Source: Dryomyza anilis
Taxonomy: Eukaryota > Arthropoda > Insecta > Diptera > Dryomyzidae
Length of the DNA stretch: 64,000 bases
Direction: 5' to 3'
Assembly: GCA_951804985.1 (NCBI GenBank)
Contig: OX638130.1
Coordinates: 39,136,751 to 39,200,750, forward strand
The translations under genes were made by a program, and so were the position numbers. This document shows positions 35,406 to 46,617 of the stretch, piece by piece. Positions within the stretch are counted from its first letter, which is position 1; each line of letters begins with the position of its first letter. The notes below the pieces were generated by a model, which saw only the letters and a list, made by a program, of their open reading frames with translations, was not told the origin of the DNA and ran no database searches.

Positions 35406-36782
35406 CTACCAGCAGCGTTGTGCCATATTTAAGACGATACCACTTTGCTCCATAAAATCTGCGCCAATCAGAGTGCGATTCTTTGTCGCATTCGGAAGCG
35501 ATATTAATCGGATCTTCCTGATTCGATTTCCAACTGTCACGTCGCATATTGTTGACATAACCATTTGCGTCGTCGTTGTAACATCTGCCAGAGTTATTTC
35601 TGCTTTGACGTCCTGGAAAATGCAGCCCTTGCTTGTCAAAATGCGTCGTAAATTCGCACTAGCAACGCTCGTTTTTGCACCGCTGTCAAAACACGCTTCA
35701 CCCGTTAAACCTAACATCGTAATATGGACTGTTGGTATCGATCTACCAACGATGGTTGTTGACACAGTGTTAAATGCCAAATGCTGAGGACTTTCTTTAG
35801 TGTGTGTGCTGCACTTTGGACAGTTGGATCGATATACACCTGGCTCACCGCAACCGTAACAAGAAAATATAGGTCCTCGCTTGGGTTGTATCTTTTGAAT
35901 CGCTTGAGATGACTGTGACTGTTGCTCTTTCTTCTTTTTAAAGCAAACATCAGCAGAGTGACCACGAAGTCTACAAAAGGAGCACCTTGCGCTTTTATCG
36001 CCATCACTTTTATCACCAAATTTGGTTGACGATACTTCTTTCGATTCAAGGAAAAATAACTCTGCATCTCTGCAGGACGCTATTAATTGTTCGAACGTCT
36101 CTACTGATTCACGACTAACGCGCTCTCGAATCTTTATTGATAAAAGGCCGTATATCATGTTGAGTTGTATTGTTTCGTTAATTTGTTTCATAAGTTGCGA
36201 AAACTGGACGCGTTTCTTGCATATGAAACTGTCTGTCGGCTCTTGAATCTGCTGCTTATACTCGAATATGCTTTGGAAGATTCTCCAGTCTGGATTTGGT
36301 GGCGAAAAGGTGGTCCGTATAAGCTTCACAGCCTCTTCGAACGTACGCACCGATTCTTTTACACCGATCCACCAACTTGCCGCGTAGCCTTCCAAAAGCA
36401 GAGGCATGCCACGCACCGCATCGTCGTCAGATATGCGCTCTATATCTTTGTACACAGAAATCGCAGCTATGAATTCTTCCACTGCAGTCAGATCGCGCTG
36501 TCCTCGAAACCGCGCCGAGCATCTTGTGTATGAACCTGATTTAGTGCTATTTCCGCCAATTGCCGCCAAAATTTGTGTGAACTGTTCCGTCGAAAAACTT
36601 GCCATGATTTGTCCGTGTTCACTTGATAATGAATGTTCTACTTCCAGTGAGGAGGAATCCACCGAAGAGCGATTGTGTTCCACAGATGTAATTTCTTCAA
36701 AATTCTTAGCCGCTAGGTTGGGCGCCAATAAAGCAGGTCTGGGGTTTCTGCTGCGTAGGTTGACTGGGCTTCTCAGCACCAT
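35406..36782 (-). CDS. Family A2 Gag-protease polyprotein, open
   Basis: 458 codons. The first ATG (36782) lies in the LTR; an in-frame ATG at 36605 (MASFSTEQFT) is the more usual place for a Gag start. Capsid-like domain about residues 85-240 (VEEFIAAISVYKDIERI, LLLEGYAASWWIGVKESV, IQLNMIYGLLSIKIRERV), resembling Ty3/gypsy capsids. Two CCHC knuckles follow (CSFCRLRGHSADVC, CYGCGEPGVYRSNC). The retropepsin domain has the catalytic CFDSGAKTSVAS about residue 375 and TLIGADFMEQSG near residue 440. It ends at TAG after QRCW; the same frame continues beyond. The best preserved gypsy gene in the window. Confidence 0.88.
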   Translation of the reverse strand: MVLRSPVNLRSRNPRPALLAPNLAAKNFEEITSVEHNRSSVDSSSLEVEHSLSSEHGQIMASFSTEQFTQILAAIGGNSTKSGSYTRCSARFRGQRDLTAVEEFIAAISVYKDIERISDDDAVRGMPLLLEGYAASWWIGVKESVRTFEEAVKLIRTTFSPPNPDWRIFQSIFEYKQQIQEPTDSFICKKRVQFSQLMKQINETIQLNMIYGLLSIKIRERVSRESVETFEQLIASCRDAELFFLESKEVSSTKFGDKSDGDKSARCSFCRLRGHSADVCFKKKKEQQSQSSQAIQKIQPKRGPIFSCYGCGEPGVYRSNCPKCSTHTKESPQHLAFNTVSTTIVGRSIPTVHITMLGLTGEACFDSGAKTSVASANLRRILTSKGCIFQDVKAEITLADVTTTTQMVMSTICDVTVGNRIRKIRLISLPNATKNRTLIGADFMEQSGIVLNMAQRCW

Positions 36783-37080
36783 TTATAATAATAAAACGAT
36801 TGTAGTTCTTTTTAAGAATTGTTGAAGAAAATTTATTGACAATTGAAAATTAAATATGTTGATAACTAAAACAATTTCCGTCCGAAATAATATCGGACTG
36901 GAATATTGTAAGTATGATAAAGTTATTTTAAAACTGAACACAATTTGAAAAATATCAAGGCTTTTTATACAATTTTTAAAAGATTGTTAAATAAAAATCT
37001 ACGTGTATTATAATTTGAACAAAATAATTAAGTGTATAAACATAAAGTGTAAAATTAATAAATTGACCGAAATTGTTTCA
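36729..37080 (-). repeat. Family A2 5' LTR (minus)
   Basis: 352 bp. Minus strand reads TGAAACAATTTCGG from 37080 to CTGCTTTA at 36729, then TTGGCGCCCAAC (primer site 36728-36718). At 37081 it abuts plus-strand family B env-region sequence (matching from about 28231). Confidence 0.88.
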
Positions 37081-39086
37081 CAACTTAATATGTTATTTTA
37101 TTTTTATTATGTAATGCTAAGAAGTCGCGAGCGCTTGTTTCCTAATACATAGAAAATTCTTAGTTAGTGCATGAGTAAATAGCTAAGTATTATTGAATAT
37201 GAATAGCATTTAACCATGTACTACTGGGATTGTATATAAAACAATTTGTATTACAACAATACAGAAACATATCTAAATATATGTTTCCAAACTAAATCAT
37301 ATAGTACATGTTAACACATATATTAACTACTATAACTATTTAAAGTACAATTATGGCCAAAGCCTTATGCCAATATGTATTAAGGGGTAAAATGAGAAAT
37401 ATTTATAAGAAAACTATATAAAATGATTAAGGATTCCATTTAATTATGTAAAAAATGGAATTTCTTCTGTTTACAATAGGCAATAAAGAGCGAAACCAAT
37501 ATAATGATTATAATTGTCACACTGGTCCGGATGCTGGCTGCCAATGAAGCAGTCAACATCAGACAGACATCAATTAATTGTACAAGATTACTTTTTGAGA
37601 AGACAACTGATGCTTTGTTCTACAATGATAAATGGACGATAGTAGCCGAGTTTAAACCGCTACAACTGAACGATTTCCTGGAGCTGACAAACAAATACAT
37701 AATCACGGCAAATACAATGTGCGAACAAATGAGCACCCATGTAAACGGACCCAGCATAAAAGGATCATGGAAAGGATTACGGTGATTTCATCAAATTATA
37801 ACAAGATATCTGAACTCTTACTGAATTAATTGTACAAGAAGTCGAAAATCTGCAAGATTTCGACTTCTGAAGGAAGTCGAAAATCTGCAAAATGTGTTAA
37901 ACATAACAATAAGAACACAAAAATACATAAATGAAAAAATAAACCAACAAGTTAGTCATTTACTATTCATGATGGATACCTTGGAAATTCAATGTACAAT
38001 TAATGCAAACCTAATCGAAATTCAAGGACAACAGCTGATGGAAATGGCAATCATAGATGACAATTATAGACCAGAACGAGTTAGATGAAATGCTGACTAA
38101 CCTCACGTTAAGAGGAAAGGCGAAGTGGTTCATACAAAAATCATTCGAAATGCACAGTGCATCAACTGTACGAGTTTTCCCAGACACAAACGGCATAATA
38201 ATACATCAAGACACCACTGCCTGAGGATTTGTTGTTCACATTATGTAGAATTTACCCAATACCCACAAATATCAATGAAGAATGGAATAACCAATGCATT
38301 CCAAACAACATATGACTACATATCAGAAGCAGAAGACCGGAGCAAATTTCGACGAAATATTACTACAATTAACTGAAAACCAGGAACGCAAAGAATTTCT
38401 TAATCGTCAAAATGAAATAACGAAAACCGGTATGTCTTACGTATATTAATGCTTATATTAACAATAATAGCAGCATATGTATTATACATATATTACTACT
38501 CGACAATTAAAAATAAAGCAACAATAAAAGCCGATGAATTTAATACAAATAAATCACCAATAGCAACAATAGATGTAGAAGCGGCTAAGGAAAACCTTGA
38601 AATGGTGTCAAATACATTTCCCAACAAGATATCGCCACTCGAAAAAATCGGGTCATTGCGGAAATCAACAACGCAGAAACCAAACACCCATAGCAAGTCA
38701 ACGAACGAAGTCACATGAAACAGAAGCCAATACGTCAGAAACAACAACAACGCATCGAACTACTGCCGCAGAACAGCAGCAGTCAGCAACGAAAACATCG
38801 GGACCAGGTTTTTATTAGATATAACTGGAAATTACAAACCTTAATTTACTAATATCCATTAAATATTATATAGGTAAAGATCATAACTTCGTAACTAATA
38901 GTACTTAACGTAATTTATACCACATAAAACAATGTAAAAAGAAAAAACTATTATTCTTTTTAATAGCATATTTTTAGGGTTAAGAATTATGCATGTTAAA
39001 CACAAACAGCGACTTAGAGAGACTTAGTAAGTATAAAAAGGATCAAGGAAGTTAAAGTCCTAGTAGAAGGACATAAACATACAACA
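37081..39086 (+). mobile_element. Family B env-to-LTR fragment (B3), duplicate of 28.2-30.9 kb
   Basis: Starts inside the B spacer (match from about 28231), then env, then a shortened LTR end finishing ACATACAACA at 39086, followed by CTGT and element A sequence. A deletion at about 38962 removes the polypurine tract and LTR start. Same insertion junction as B1. Confidence 0.85.
37504..38718 (+). pseudogene. Family B env, second copy with different lesions
   Basis: Homologue of 28660-30340. The N-terminal part (37504-37785) keeps a segment (DKWTIVAEFKPLQ) absent from the first copy, but then jumps after GSWKGLR and loses the furin site and fusion-peptide region. A large central deletion at about 38348 removes most of the ectodomain. 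The C-terminal part (38449-38718) keeps a hydrophobic membrane-spanning segment (LILTIIAAYVLYIYYYST) and a polar tail, which the first copy has lost. A 20-odd-bp inverted duplication around 37835-37875 (aagtcgaaaatctgcaa) is private to this copy. Non-functional. Confidence 0.8.
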
Positions 39087-39577
39087 CTGTCGACGATGTT
39101 CAGCATGACTTGAGAGCTGTCATTGAAGCAGAAAATTTCATTGCAGAGATAACACCATTTTTAAAAATCTTAGCTGAAGTTTTCAAAACAGTTAGAGAAT
39201 CTGAAGAGAAACAACAAGATCACAACAAAAGATACAGCAATTAACAACGACGAAACCAAGAAGAGTTCGAGATTGGTTCTAAGGTACTAGTAACCACCCA
39301 TTTCTTGAGCAATGCTACAAAGGGCATTACTTCAAAGTTTATCCCGAAACGAGATGGACCATATACTATCATCAAAAAGAGAGGTTCAACCAGTCATTGC
39401 CGATGAAGATGATCTCAACATTGCTTTGGGAACCATGCATCTGCGCTTATTCCATATCGAAACTCAGGTTACGTTCAGCAGCGACCACTCAACATGATTC
39501 GACGAAGTGGCCGTCCAAAGAAGTATGCTTAGTATCTGATGTTTCGTCGGGACGACTTCTACATCAAAGGGGGAGAA
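39087..39577 (+). pseudogene. Family A integrase C-terminus, duplicate
   Basis: Matches 30924-31411 closely (DVQHDLRAVIEAENFIAEI; GPYTIIKKRG region), including the polypurine tract. It begins with the CTGT target duplication of element B. Frameshifted. Confidence 0.82.
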
Positions 39578-39933
39578 TGAAACAAGATGTATTCTGTCAA
39601 TTTATTAGTTATACACTTTATGTTCATACACTTAATTATTTTGTTCAAATTATAATTCAAGTAGGTTTTTATTTAACAATCTTTTAAAAATTGTATAAAA
39701 AGCCTTGATATTTTTCAAATTGTGTTCAGTTTTAAAATAACTTTACTTACTTACAATATTCCAGCCCGATATTATTTCGGACGGAAATTGTTTCAGTTAT
39801 CAACATATTTAATTTTCAATTGTCAATAAATTTTCTTCAACAATTCTTAAAAAGAACTACAATCGTTTTATTATCATAAATGGTGCTGAGAAGCTCAGTC
39901 AACCTACGGAGCAGAAACCCCAGACCTGCTTTA
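39578..39933 (+). repeat. Family A 3' LTR, duplicate
   Basis: 356 bp, TGAAACAAGATG...CTGCTTTA, followed by ATAT (39934-39937) and the same flank TCATATAATTCAATTTTTAT as copy 1. The identical target site shows duplication after insertion. Confidence 0.9.
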
Positions 39934-39937
39934 ATAT

Positions 39938-42900
39938 TCATATAATTCAATTTTTATTTCAACAATTATATTTCAACCTATTTTGGCTACTATGCACTTT
40001 CCCTTGACTCCTCTCCACACCGTCTCGCACATGCTATCCATTTATTATTATTTTTCATATTCATTTTCGTCTTTTTTTTATTTATTTGTATTAACGTATC
40101 TTATTTTATTTGCAATGCTGCAGTGGTTCCTATCGTTTGGTTCAATGTCATTGAGGTACTGAGCTATCTCAATTGTAGTGATAATTTAAATTTTATGTTT
40201 GCTATTTTATAGTTCATCTAATATACCGTCAACTGGGGTGACTTTAGACTTTCAGAGGTGACTTTGGCTAAACAAAAAATAATGTTTGCAATCAAATTTT
40301 CTCAGCATCCCAGTGACTTACAGATTGCATTTCTTTTACAATAATTTTCTTTGAAGCATTTTCTATCTGCGTAATGATATTTCCTTAACTTTAAACACTC
40401 AAATTCCAACATATTAACATTTTTGTAAATTTAGCTAAAAAGCATTTATTTTATTTATGAGCAAAATCAATTTAGTATGTAAAATATACGTATGCTATTA
40501 ATACGTTACATTGTTTATGTTAGAAATTAATATAGTTTCTTGCTAATAAACGAAATATGTATTGTCATTTTAGTCCATTAATATTTTTAATTATTTATTT
40601 TATTTAATCGTTCTTAAAATTAATGTTTTTGGGGTGACTTTGGCCCGAGTTAAATTCGCCCCAAACTATACATGGGGGTGACTTTGACCCGGTTAAAACC
40701 CACACAAATAATTCGAACGTGTATACCCAATGTTAAAATAACTCATGTGAAATTGTAGGTTTATTTGTTCCATTCTTTTCCAAATATATACTACATTTTC
40801 CCATTTTTAAAATAAACGTATTTGAATTTTAGTTACTTTTTTATTTAATGTCAGATATTGACATAACAATATAAATGGAAAACAATGGAGTTGAGTTAAT
40901 TGCAAGACTAAGGCGGGTACAAACTTGAAGTGGCCATTATTTGTCTAGAAATATTGAAAAAAATACATCAACATAATCCATTTACTAAAAAAGAAGTGTA
41001 AAATAGTCAGAATGTATTTTTTGTAATTATATTACATATCAGTTGACTAATTTACTTGATTAATTCCATTAAATAACCTTGTTCTAATGAAAAATACAAA
41101 ATGTTTTTTATCTTTTTCATATTAATCCTTGCTACCATACAAATTATTCGAAATATATGACTTTCAAATGATCTAGATTTTCAGTAAAACATTTATGATG
41201 ATATAGTATCATAGTCTTCTTATAGTTCTATAAAAACATAGATAAAATTGGTGATTAACATGTTTGGGCCAAAGTCACCTCACCCGCGAGGTGACTTTGA
41301 ACCATTTTTATTTTTATTTTTTTATAATTACTGTTATTACACCATGAAATTTTGATTACTGATGCTTAAAGAGGACATACTTACAATATTTTATAAAAGA
41401 ATGAAATATTAATTCCATTAGAAAATAGCGAATTATGAGTATTACAAAATCAACATATACAGTTTTTCGGGTCAAAGTCACCCCAGTTGACTGTAATCAT
41501 GTTTATTACCTTATTTCATCACTAACTGTTATTAACCTTTGATATTTTCTTACTCATAATCTTTTAAAATGCTTTACTCCTTTATCTATTTTCCCTATTA
41601 AACATTTGTTAGTACATGATTTAATGCTAGTCACCTTTGAAACTGATACATAGCTATTTTCCATGCACTAATTTATTTCATTAATCTTAAAAACCTATAC
41701 CTAAAAAAATAATCTTATTTACGCGTAATTTCTTTAACTTTATTTGCAATATTATGCTTTTAGCACGATCTACATTATGTGTTATGATCATTATGAACTG
41801 TTTGTTTCGTTATATTTACTTCAAAATTATATGCTTTTAATAAGTTGTTGTAGAATTTTTTCCCTTTTCCTTTGATAGAAATCATTGTCGGTACAGGACT
41901 TACTATCGAAAGTACCTCGTAGGGTCCTACACAAATGGGTGAAAATTTATTCATTTTATTCCGATTCTTTAACAAAATTTTATTGCCTAAGCTAAATATT
42001 TTTACGTGTAATGTGCTATCATAGATTTTTTTAGATTTCTCTTTTGCTTTTTCTTGATTCTCTCTCACGATTTCGTGTGTGCATTGAATTTGATATTTTA
42101 ATAATTTGTTGTAATCATCGGTATTATATACGGGTGATCATTTTCGATTAAGATTTGTTGGCATATCGAAGCGTATCCTTATAAAGTACGGAAAGGTGTT
42201 TGACCAGTGGACATATGCAATGTGTTATTGTGCACATGCATTGCGGAATTTAACCATTGGCCCCAGTTCGACCCATCTTCTTTTGCAAAACTCCGTAATT
42301 ATTCCGCTAATGGTCGATGGCTTCTTTCCAAAGACCCATTAACTTGTGGATGATATGGCGGAATATGCAATTTTTTAATTCCTAACAATCTACATGTATC
42401 TGAAAACAATTTTGAAATGAAATTTGAACGATTATCTGTTACTAATACTCTAGGTATATTATGACGTGTTATGATTTCGTAGTAAAATGCTGTTGCTACT
42501 GTGTTTGCTTCTGCATCTGGTATGGCTACGCAACACATATACTTTGAAAAATCATCTTGAAAAGTTAGAATATATTTATTTCCTGATATAGTTTCCAGTA
42601 AAATTCCTTCCAGATCCATGTATACTTTATCAAATGGTCTGGCGTATCAGTTTGAACCATTGACATTGTTGTAAGTCTAGAACTTTTATTTGAAACAATG
42701 ACATTATTTTAAACAATGACAAACTTGACATTTTAAAGAATTTTTAACGCAATCTTATATTTGTTTTCCATTTAAATTGTTTTCTGATTATAAAGTATAT
42801 TTTTACTGCGCCCTAGTGGCCTCCTAATGCTGAGTCATGAAAATCCTGTATTACCATTTTAATCTCATCTGGGTCAGTTAATAATTGAGCATTATTTGCT

Positions 42901-44040
42901 TCATTATTTGGTTCTGTTATAGTTTCATCTACGACCGGTGTACTGGCTTGGGGCTTAGTTATTGAAATTTGCTGCCCATAATGCTTATAAACTTTCTGTA
43001 ATAATTAATTATTCCCAAAAATGCTGTGTTTCTTTATCTCTTTCTTCTACTAGTACCTGATGATAACCACTTGCCAAGTCTAAAGTTGAAAAATAGCGAC
43101 TATGACCTAATTGGTCTAATATTTCGTCTATTCGAGGAATCGGAAAAACTTGTTTTATTATCCCGTCGTTCAATTCACGGAAATCTAATACTAGCCTCCA
43201 CTTTTTGCTACCATCCTTGCCGCTCCTTGTAGGAACCAGCAACATCGGTGAATTCCAGGGTGATATACTTGGCGATATAATGCCGTATCCAACATTTTAT
43301 TAATCTGTCTGTTGATTTCAGCTCTATGAGTCTGTGGCAATTTGTATTGTTTTTGGTTTATTGGTGGCTGGTTCCACTGTGTTGTTATTTCATGTTTCAG
43401 CGCTGGCGTGTATGTTAATTCATCGCCGTATAAATGAAACACATCATGATACGAAAAACACAGATTTTGTAAAGATGTAATTTCGTCTTTATTTAAAGTT
43501 TCATCAATTTTCTATTCCTCTAATAATTTTTTAATTCATTTTGTAATGTTTATTGAATTTATGCTACTTATTGTAGAATTATTGGTATCCGATTCCTTAT
43601 ACTGATTAAAATTCGAAAATTTTTGTTTAAAAATACTGTCTTTTATAGTTTTTTTTTCCGTAGCATTTAACACTGAAACATAAACTCTATTTATGCTAAC
43701 ATTCGATATGCTTTCGCCCAAATATACTCCTGGAAAAATTTCTTGTTTATGTATTAAAACTATTGGAATTTTTGTTTTTAAACGTTATAATACTATCTTT
43801 ACGGTTCTCGCTTGAATTTTAAATTGTTGATTGTAAAAAATATTTTATATTTCTGTCTGCGATTTCATTGGTAGTTTTATAATATGGTTTTAATGTTTAA
43901 CAAAGAATGTTATTGTTTTGTCTATCGCATTTATTTCAGATCGATTCCATAAATTGTCACGTCCGATTATACCATCAGCTGATACGCCTTGTTTAAGTGA
44001 CACTACGTGTAGCATTAAACTTAAGCGCCCTATGTTCCTT
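39938..44040 (-). pseudogene. Minus-strand family B (B4): protease end to post-integrase
   Basis: Reading leftward: protease tail (44040-43800), linker 43721-43536, RT fingers/palm 43442-43009 (QPPINQKQYKLP, STLDLASGYHQVLVEE), then a deletion to RNase H/integrase zinc module remnants at 43010-42680 (DSALGGH about 42830), integrase core 42619-42299 (FQDDFSKY, VLVTDN, NGSLERSHR: all three DDE positions readable), C-terminal domain 42068-41775, then spacer to 39938. Frameshifts are frequent. It is the duplicate of B2 but keeps B's own protease linker instead of the A fusion. Confidence 0.85.
40226..41493. mobile_element. Tc1/mariner-like non-autonomous element
   Basis: 1268 bp with 20-odd-bp inverted ends: CCGTCAACTGGGGTGACTTT at the left and the complement of CAGTCAACTGGGGTGACTTT at the right. 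It is flanked by TA (40224-40225 and 41494-41495), and the duplicate block at 32020-32040 shows the empty site with one TA. GGTGACTTTG recurs inside near both ends (40254, 40632, 40676; complements at 41272, 41288). No transposase frame. The TA duplication is the hallmark of Tc1/mariner insertion. Confidence 0.9.
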
Positions 44041-44139
44041 GCAATACTCTACTCAACCTAAGCTCATGTTCAGCTAAATTCTTTCCGTACACCACTATAT
44101 CATCAAGATAAACAAAGCAATCGACACCCTGTAAACCTG

Positions 44140-44937
44140 TTAATATGTGTTAATGCCAAATGGCATTCTGTTAAATTCGAAATGACCCAGCCCTGTACTA
44201 AAAGCTGTTTTTTCTTTATCTCTTTCTTCTACTAGTACCTGATGATAACCACTTGCCAAGTCTAAAGTTGAAAAATAGCGACTGTGACCTAATTGGTCTA
44301 ATAATTCGTCTATTCGAGGAAATGCTTGTTTTATTGTCACGTCGTTCAATTTACGGAAATCTATTACTAGCCTCCACTATTTGTTACCGTCCTTGCCGCT
44401 CTTTTTAGGAACCAGCAACATCGGTGAATTCCAGGGTGATATGCTTGGCGATATAATGCCGTCATCCAACATTTTATTAACCTGTCTGTTGATTTCATCT
44501 CTATGACTCTGTGGCAATTTGTATTGCTTTTGGTTTATCGGTGGCTGGTTCCACTGTGTTGCTATTTCATGTTTAAGCGCTGGCGTGTATGTTAATTCAT
44601 CGCCGTCTAAATGAAACACATCATGATACGAAATACACATATTTTGTAAAGATGTGATTTCGTCTTTATTTAAAGTCTCATAAATTTTAATTTCTTCTTA
44701 TAATTTATTAATTCTGTTTGTAATGTTTACTGAATTTATACTATTTATTGTAGAATTATTGGTATCCGATTCTTTATACTGATTAAAATTCGAAAATTTT
44801 GGTTTAAAAGTACTGTCTTTTATAATTTCTTTTTCCGTAGCATTTAAAACTGAAACATAAACTCTATTTTTGCTAACATTCGATATGCTTTCGCCCAAAT
44901 ATACTCCTGGAAAAATTTCTTGTTTATGTATTAACAC
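44140..44937 (-). pseudogene. Family B reverse transcriptase (B5)
   Basis: Linker 44937-44698, fingers 44640-44377 (SPWNSPMLLVPKKSG), stop TAG, palm 44349-44140 (STLDLASGYHQVLVEE, FNRMPFG). The catalytic YLDD text follows at about 44105 in another frame. Stop and deletion are the same as in 25302-25844. Confidence 0.85.
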
Positions 44938-44956
44938 TATTGGAATTTTTTGTTTT

Positions 44957-45554
44957 TCAACGTAATGTTACTATCTTTGTGGTTCTCGCTTGAATTTTAA
45001 TTTGTTGATTGTAAAAAATATTTTGTATTTCTGTCTGTGATTTCATTGGGTGTTTTATAATATGGTTTTTATGTTTAACAAAGAATGTTATTGTTTTGTC
45101 TATCGCATTTATTTCAGATCGATTCCATAAATTGTCACGTCCGATTATACCATCAGCTGATACGCCTTGTTTAAGTGACACTACGTGTAGCATTAAACTT
45201 AAGCGCCCTATGTTCCTATGTTGGACTTTGGTGGAATCTAATGTTCTAACACACCCACCAAAAGTTCCCTTTTGAATCCTTTTGTATATTTTCGTTAAAG
45301 TCTGGTAAATTTGTCATTGCATTTTCTTTTACTATACTGGCATCAGCTCCTGAGTCTACTAGTAAAATAAGTCTGCCGTTTTTAGATGCCTCGCAAGGTA
45401 CTTCAATGAAAACGTCACTTACATTAGATAAATCCAAGCTATCTCCATGCCCACTGCATATTATGCGATCACCTTTTTCTTCCTTTAATTTATATTTTAA
45501 TTCAGTGGTCTCCTCTGTTCTATCAAAATTCAATGGAGTAGTAAATTTGGCCAC
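44957..45554 (-). pseudogene. Family B protease (B5)
   Basis: 45554-45246 carries the retropepsin catalytic LLVDSGADASIVKE; a frameshift at about 45245 leads to 45193-44957 with DGIIGRDNLWN. Homologous to 24400-24950. Confidence 0.8.
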
Positions 45555-45774
45555 AGTCTCCTCCGACGTCTGATCTACAATTCCTAAATCTTTCGGCCCT
45601 ATATTACTATTATTATTCTGGGGTCACTAGGTTTCTGGCCTAAACTGAGCTTTCTGAGTTTCCCTGATTATAACTATTATTTCCTGCTGATTCAAATTTT
45701 CTTTTCGCGTGCCAATTATCTATTTTATGCCCTTGCGTATCTCTCCATGAGTATACCATATTATTTTCCGTGTT

Positions 45775-46617
45775 TCAATTATTATGTACCAAAGGTAATA
45801 TACAATTGACCATGTTATTATTAGGACATCTCCAATTAGATTCGTGACCATAATTTCCGCATTCGTAGCAGAAAGGCATATTTTTCCCAATAATACAATC
45901 GTCCCTAGTATGCCCCAATTTACTACAAAATGAACATGTTGGAACACTCCTTTTATAGTTGCATTCATTATTTATTTGTTGCAATTTATTTTCCGATTTT
46001 ATGCTTGACTGTATGTGTCATAATTTAGTTTTTTCAATATAATTATATTCATCCTCTTCCTATCTTGGACTTCGCTGCATAACAGCCTGTACATTTAAAG
46101 CTTCTTCCAACAATATATCTAATGTTTCTGACTTACAGTACAACTTTTATCGTTGGGTCCTTCACCCCTACTTTAAAAGATATCAACACTGAGATCTGTA
46201 ATTTCAATCTGAATATGACATCTTCACTAATCTTTTTACTGTATTTTTAACTTGCAATTTCCAAAGCCATGGATTGCAACTCATCTAATCGTCTTCCAAA
46301 TGCTCTCAAACTCTCTTCACTATTTTGATAAGCCTTTTTAATCTTTTCTAGTACTGAATCTAAAGAAATTTCATTTAAGTACGTATTTTTTAACAACTCG
46401 TAAAATTCTTCTATTTTTTGAAACTTTTTCATATCACTAATTTATAGGCATCGCCTTCCAAACGTAACCTAAAGCATTTAATAAATTCCTCACTATCTGA
46501 TTCTTTAATTTTAAGCTTTGCTGTTTCACAATATTCAATAAATTTATATAATTCTGTTTCTAATAATGGAGATTCCGCCCCAGAAAAGTAAGGAACAATG
46601 TAATGAACGCGTTTCAA
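45775..46617 (-). pseudogene. Family B gag (B5)
   Basis: Pieces 46617-46429 (RVHYIVPYFSGAESPLLET), 46432-46247 (ISLDSVLEKIKKAYQNSEE) and 45984-45775 with two zinc knuckles, CSFCSKLGHTRDDC and CYECGNYGHESNWRC (the latter with five instead of four residues after His). Stops separate the pieces. Better preserved in the knuckles than the plus copy. Confidence 0.8.

Noticed and set aside
36022..36825. Plus-strand ORFs opposite the A2 gag
   Set aside because: Shadows of the minus-strand gag-protease frame, which carries the zinc knuckles and protease motifs.
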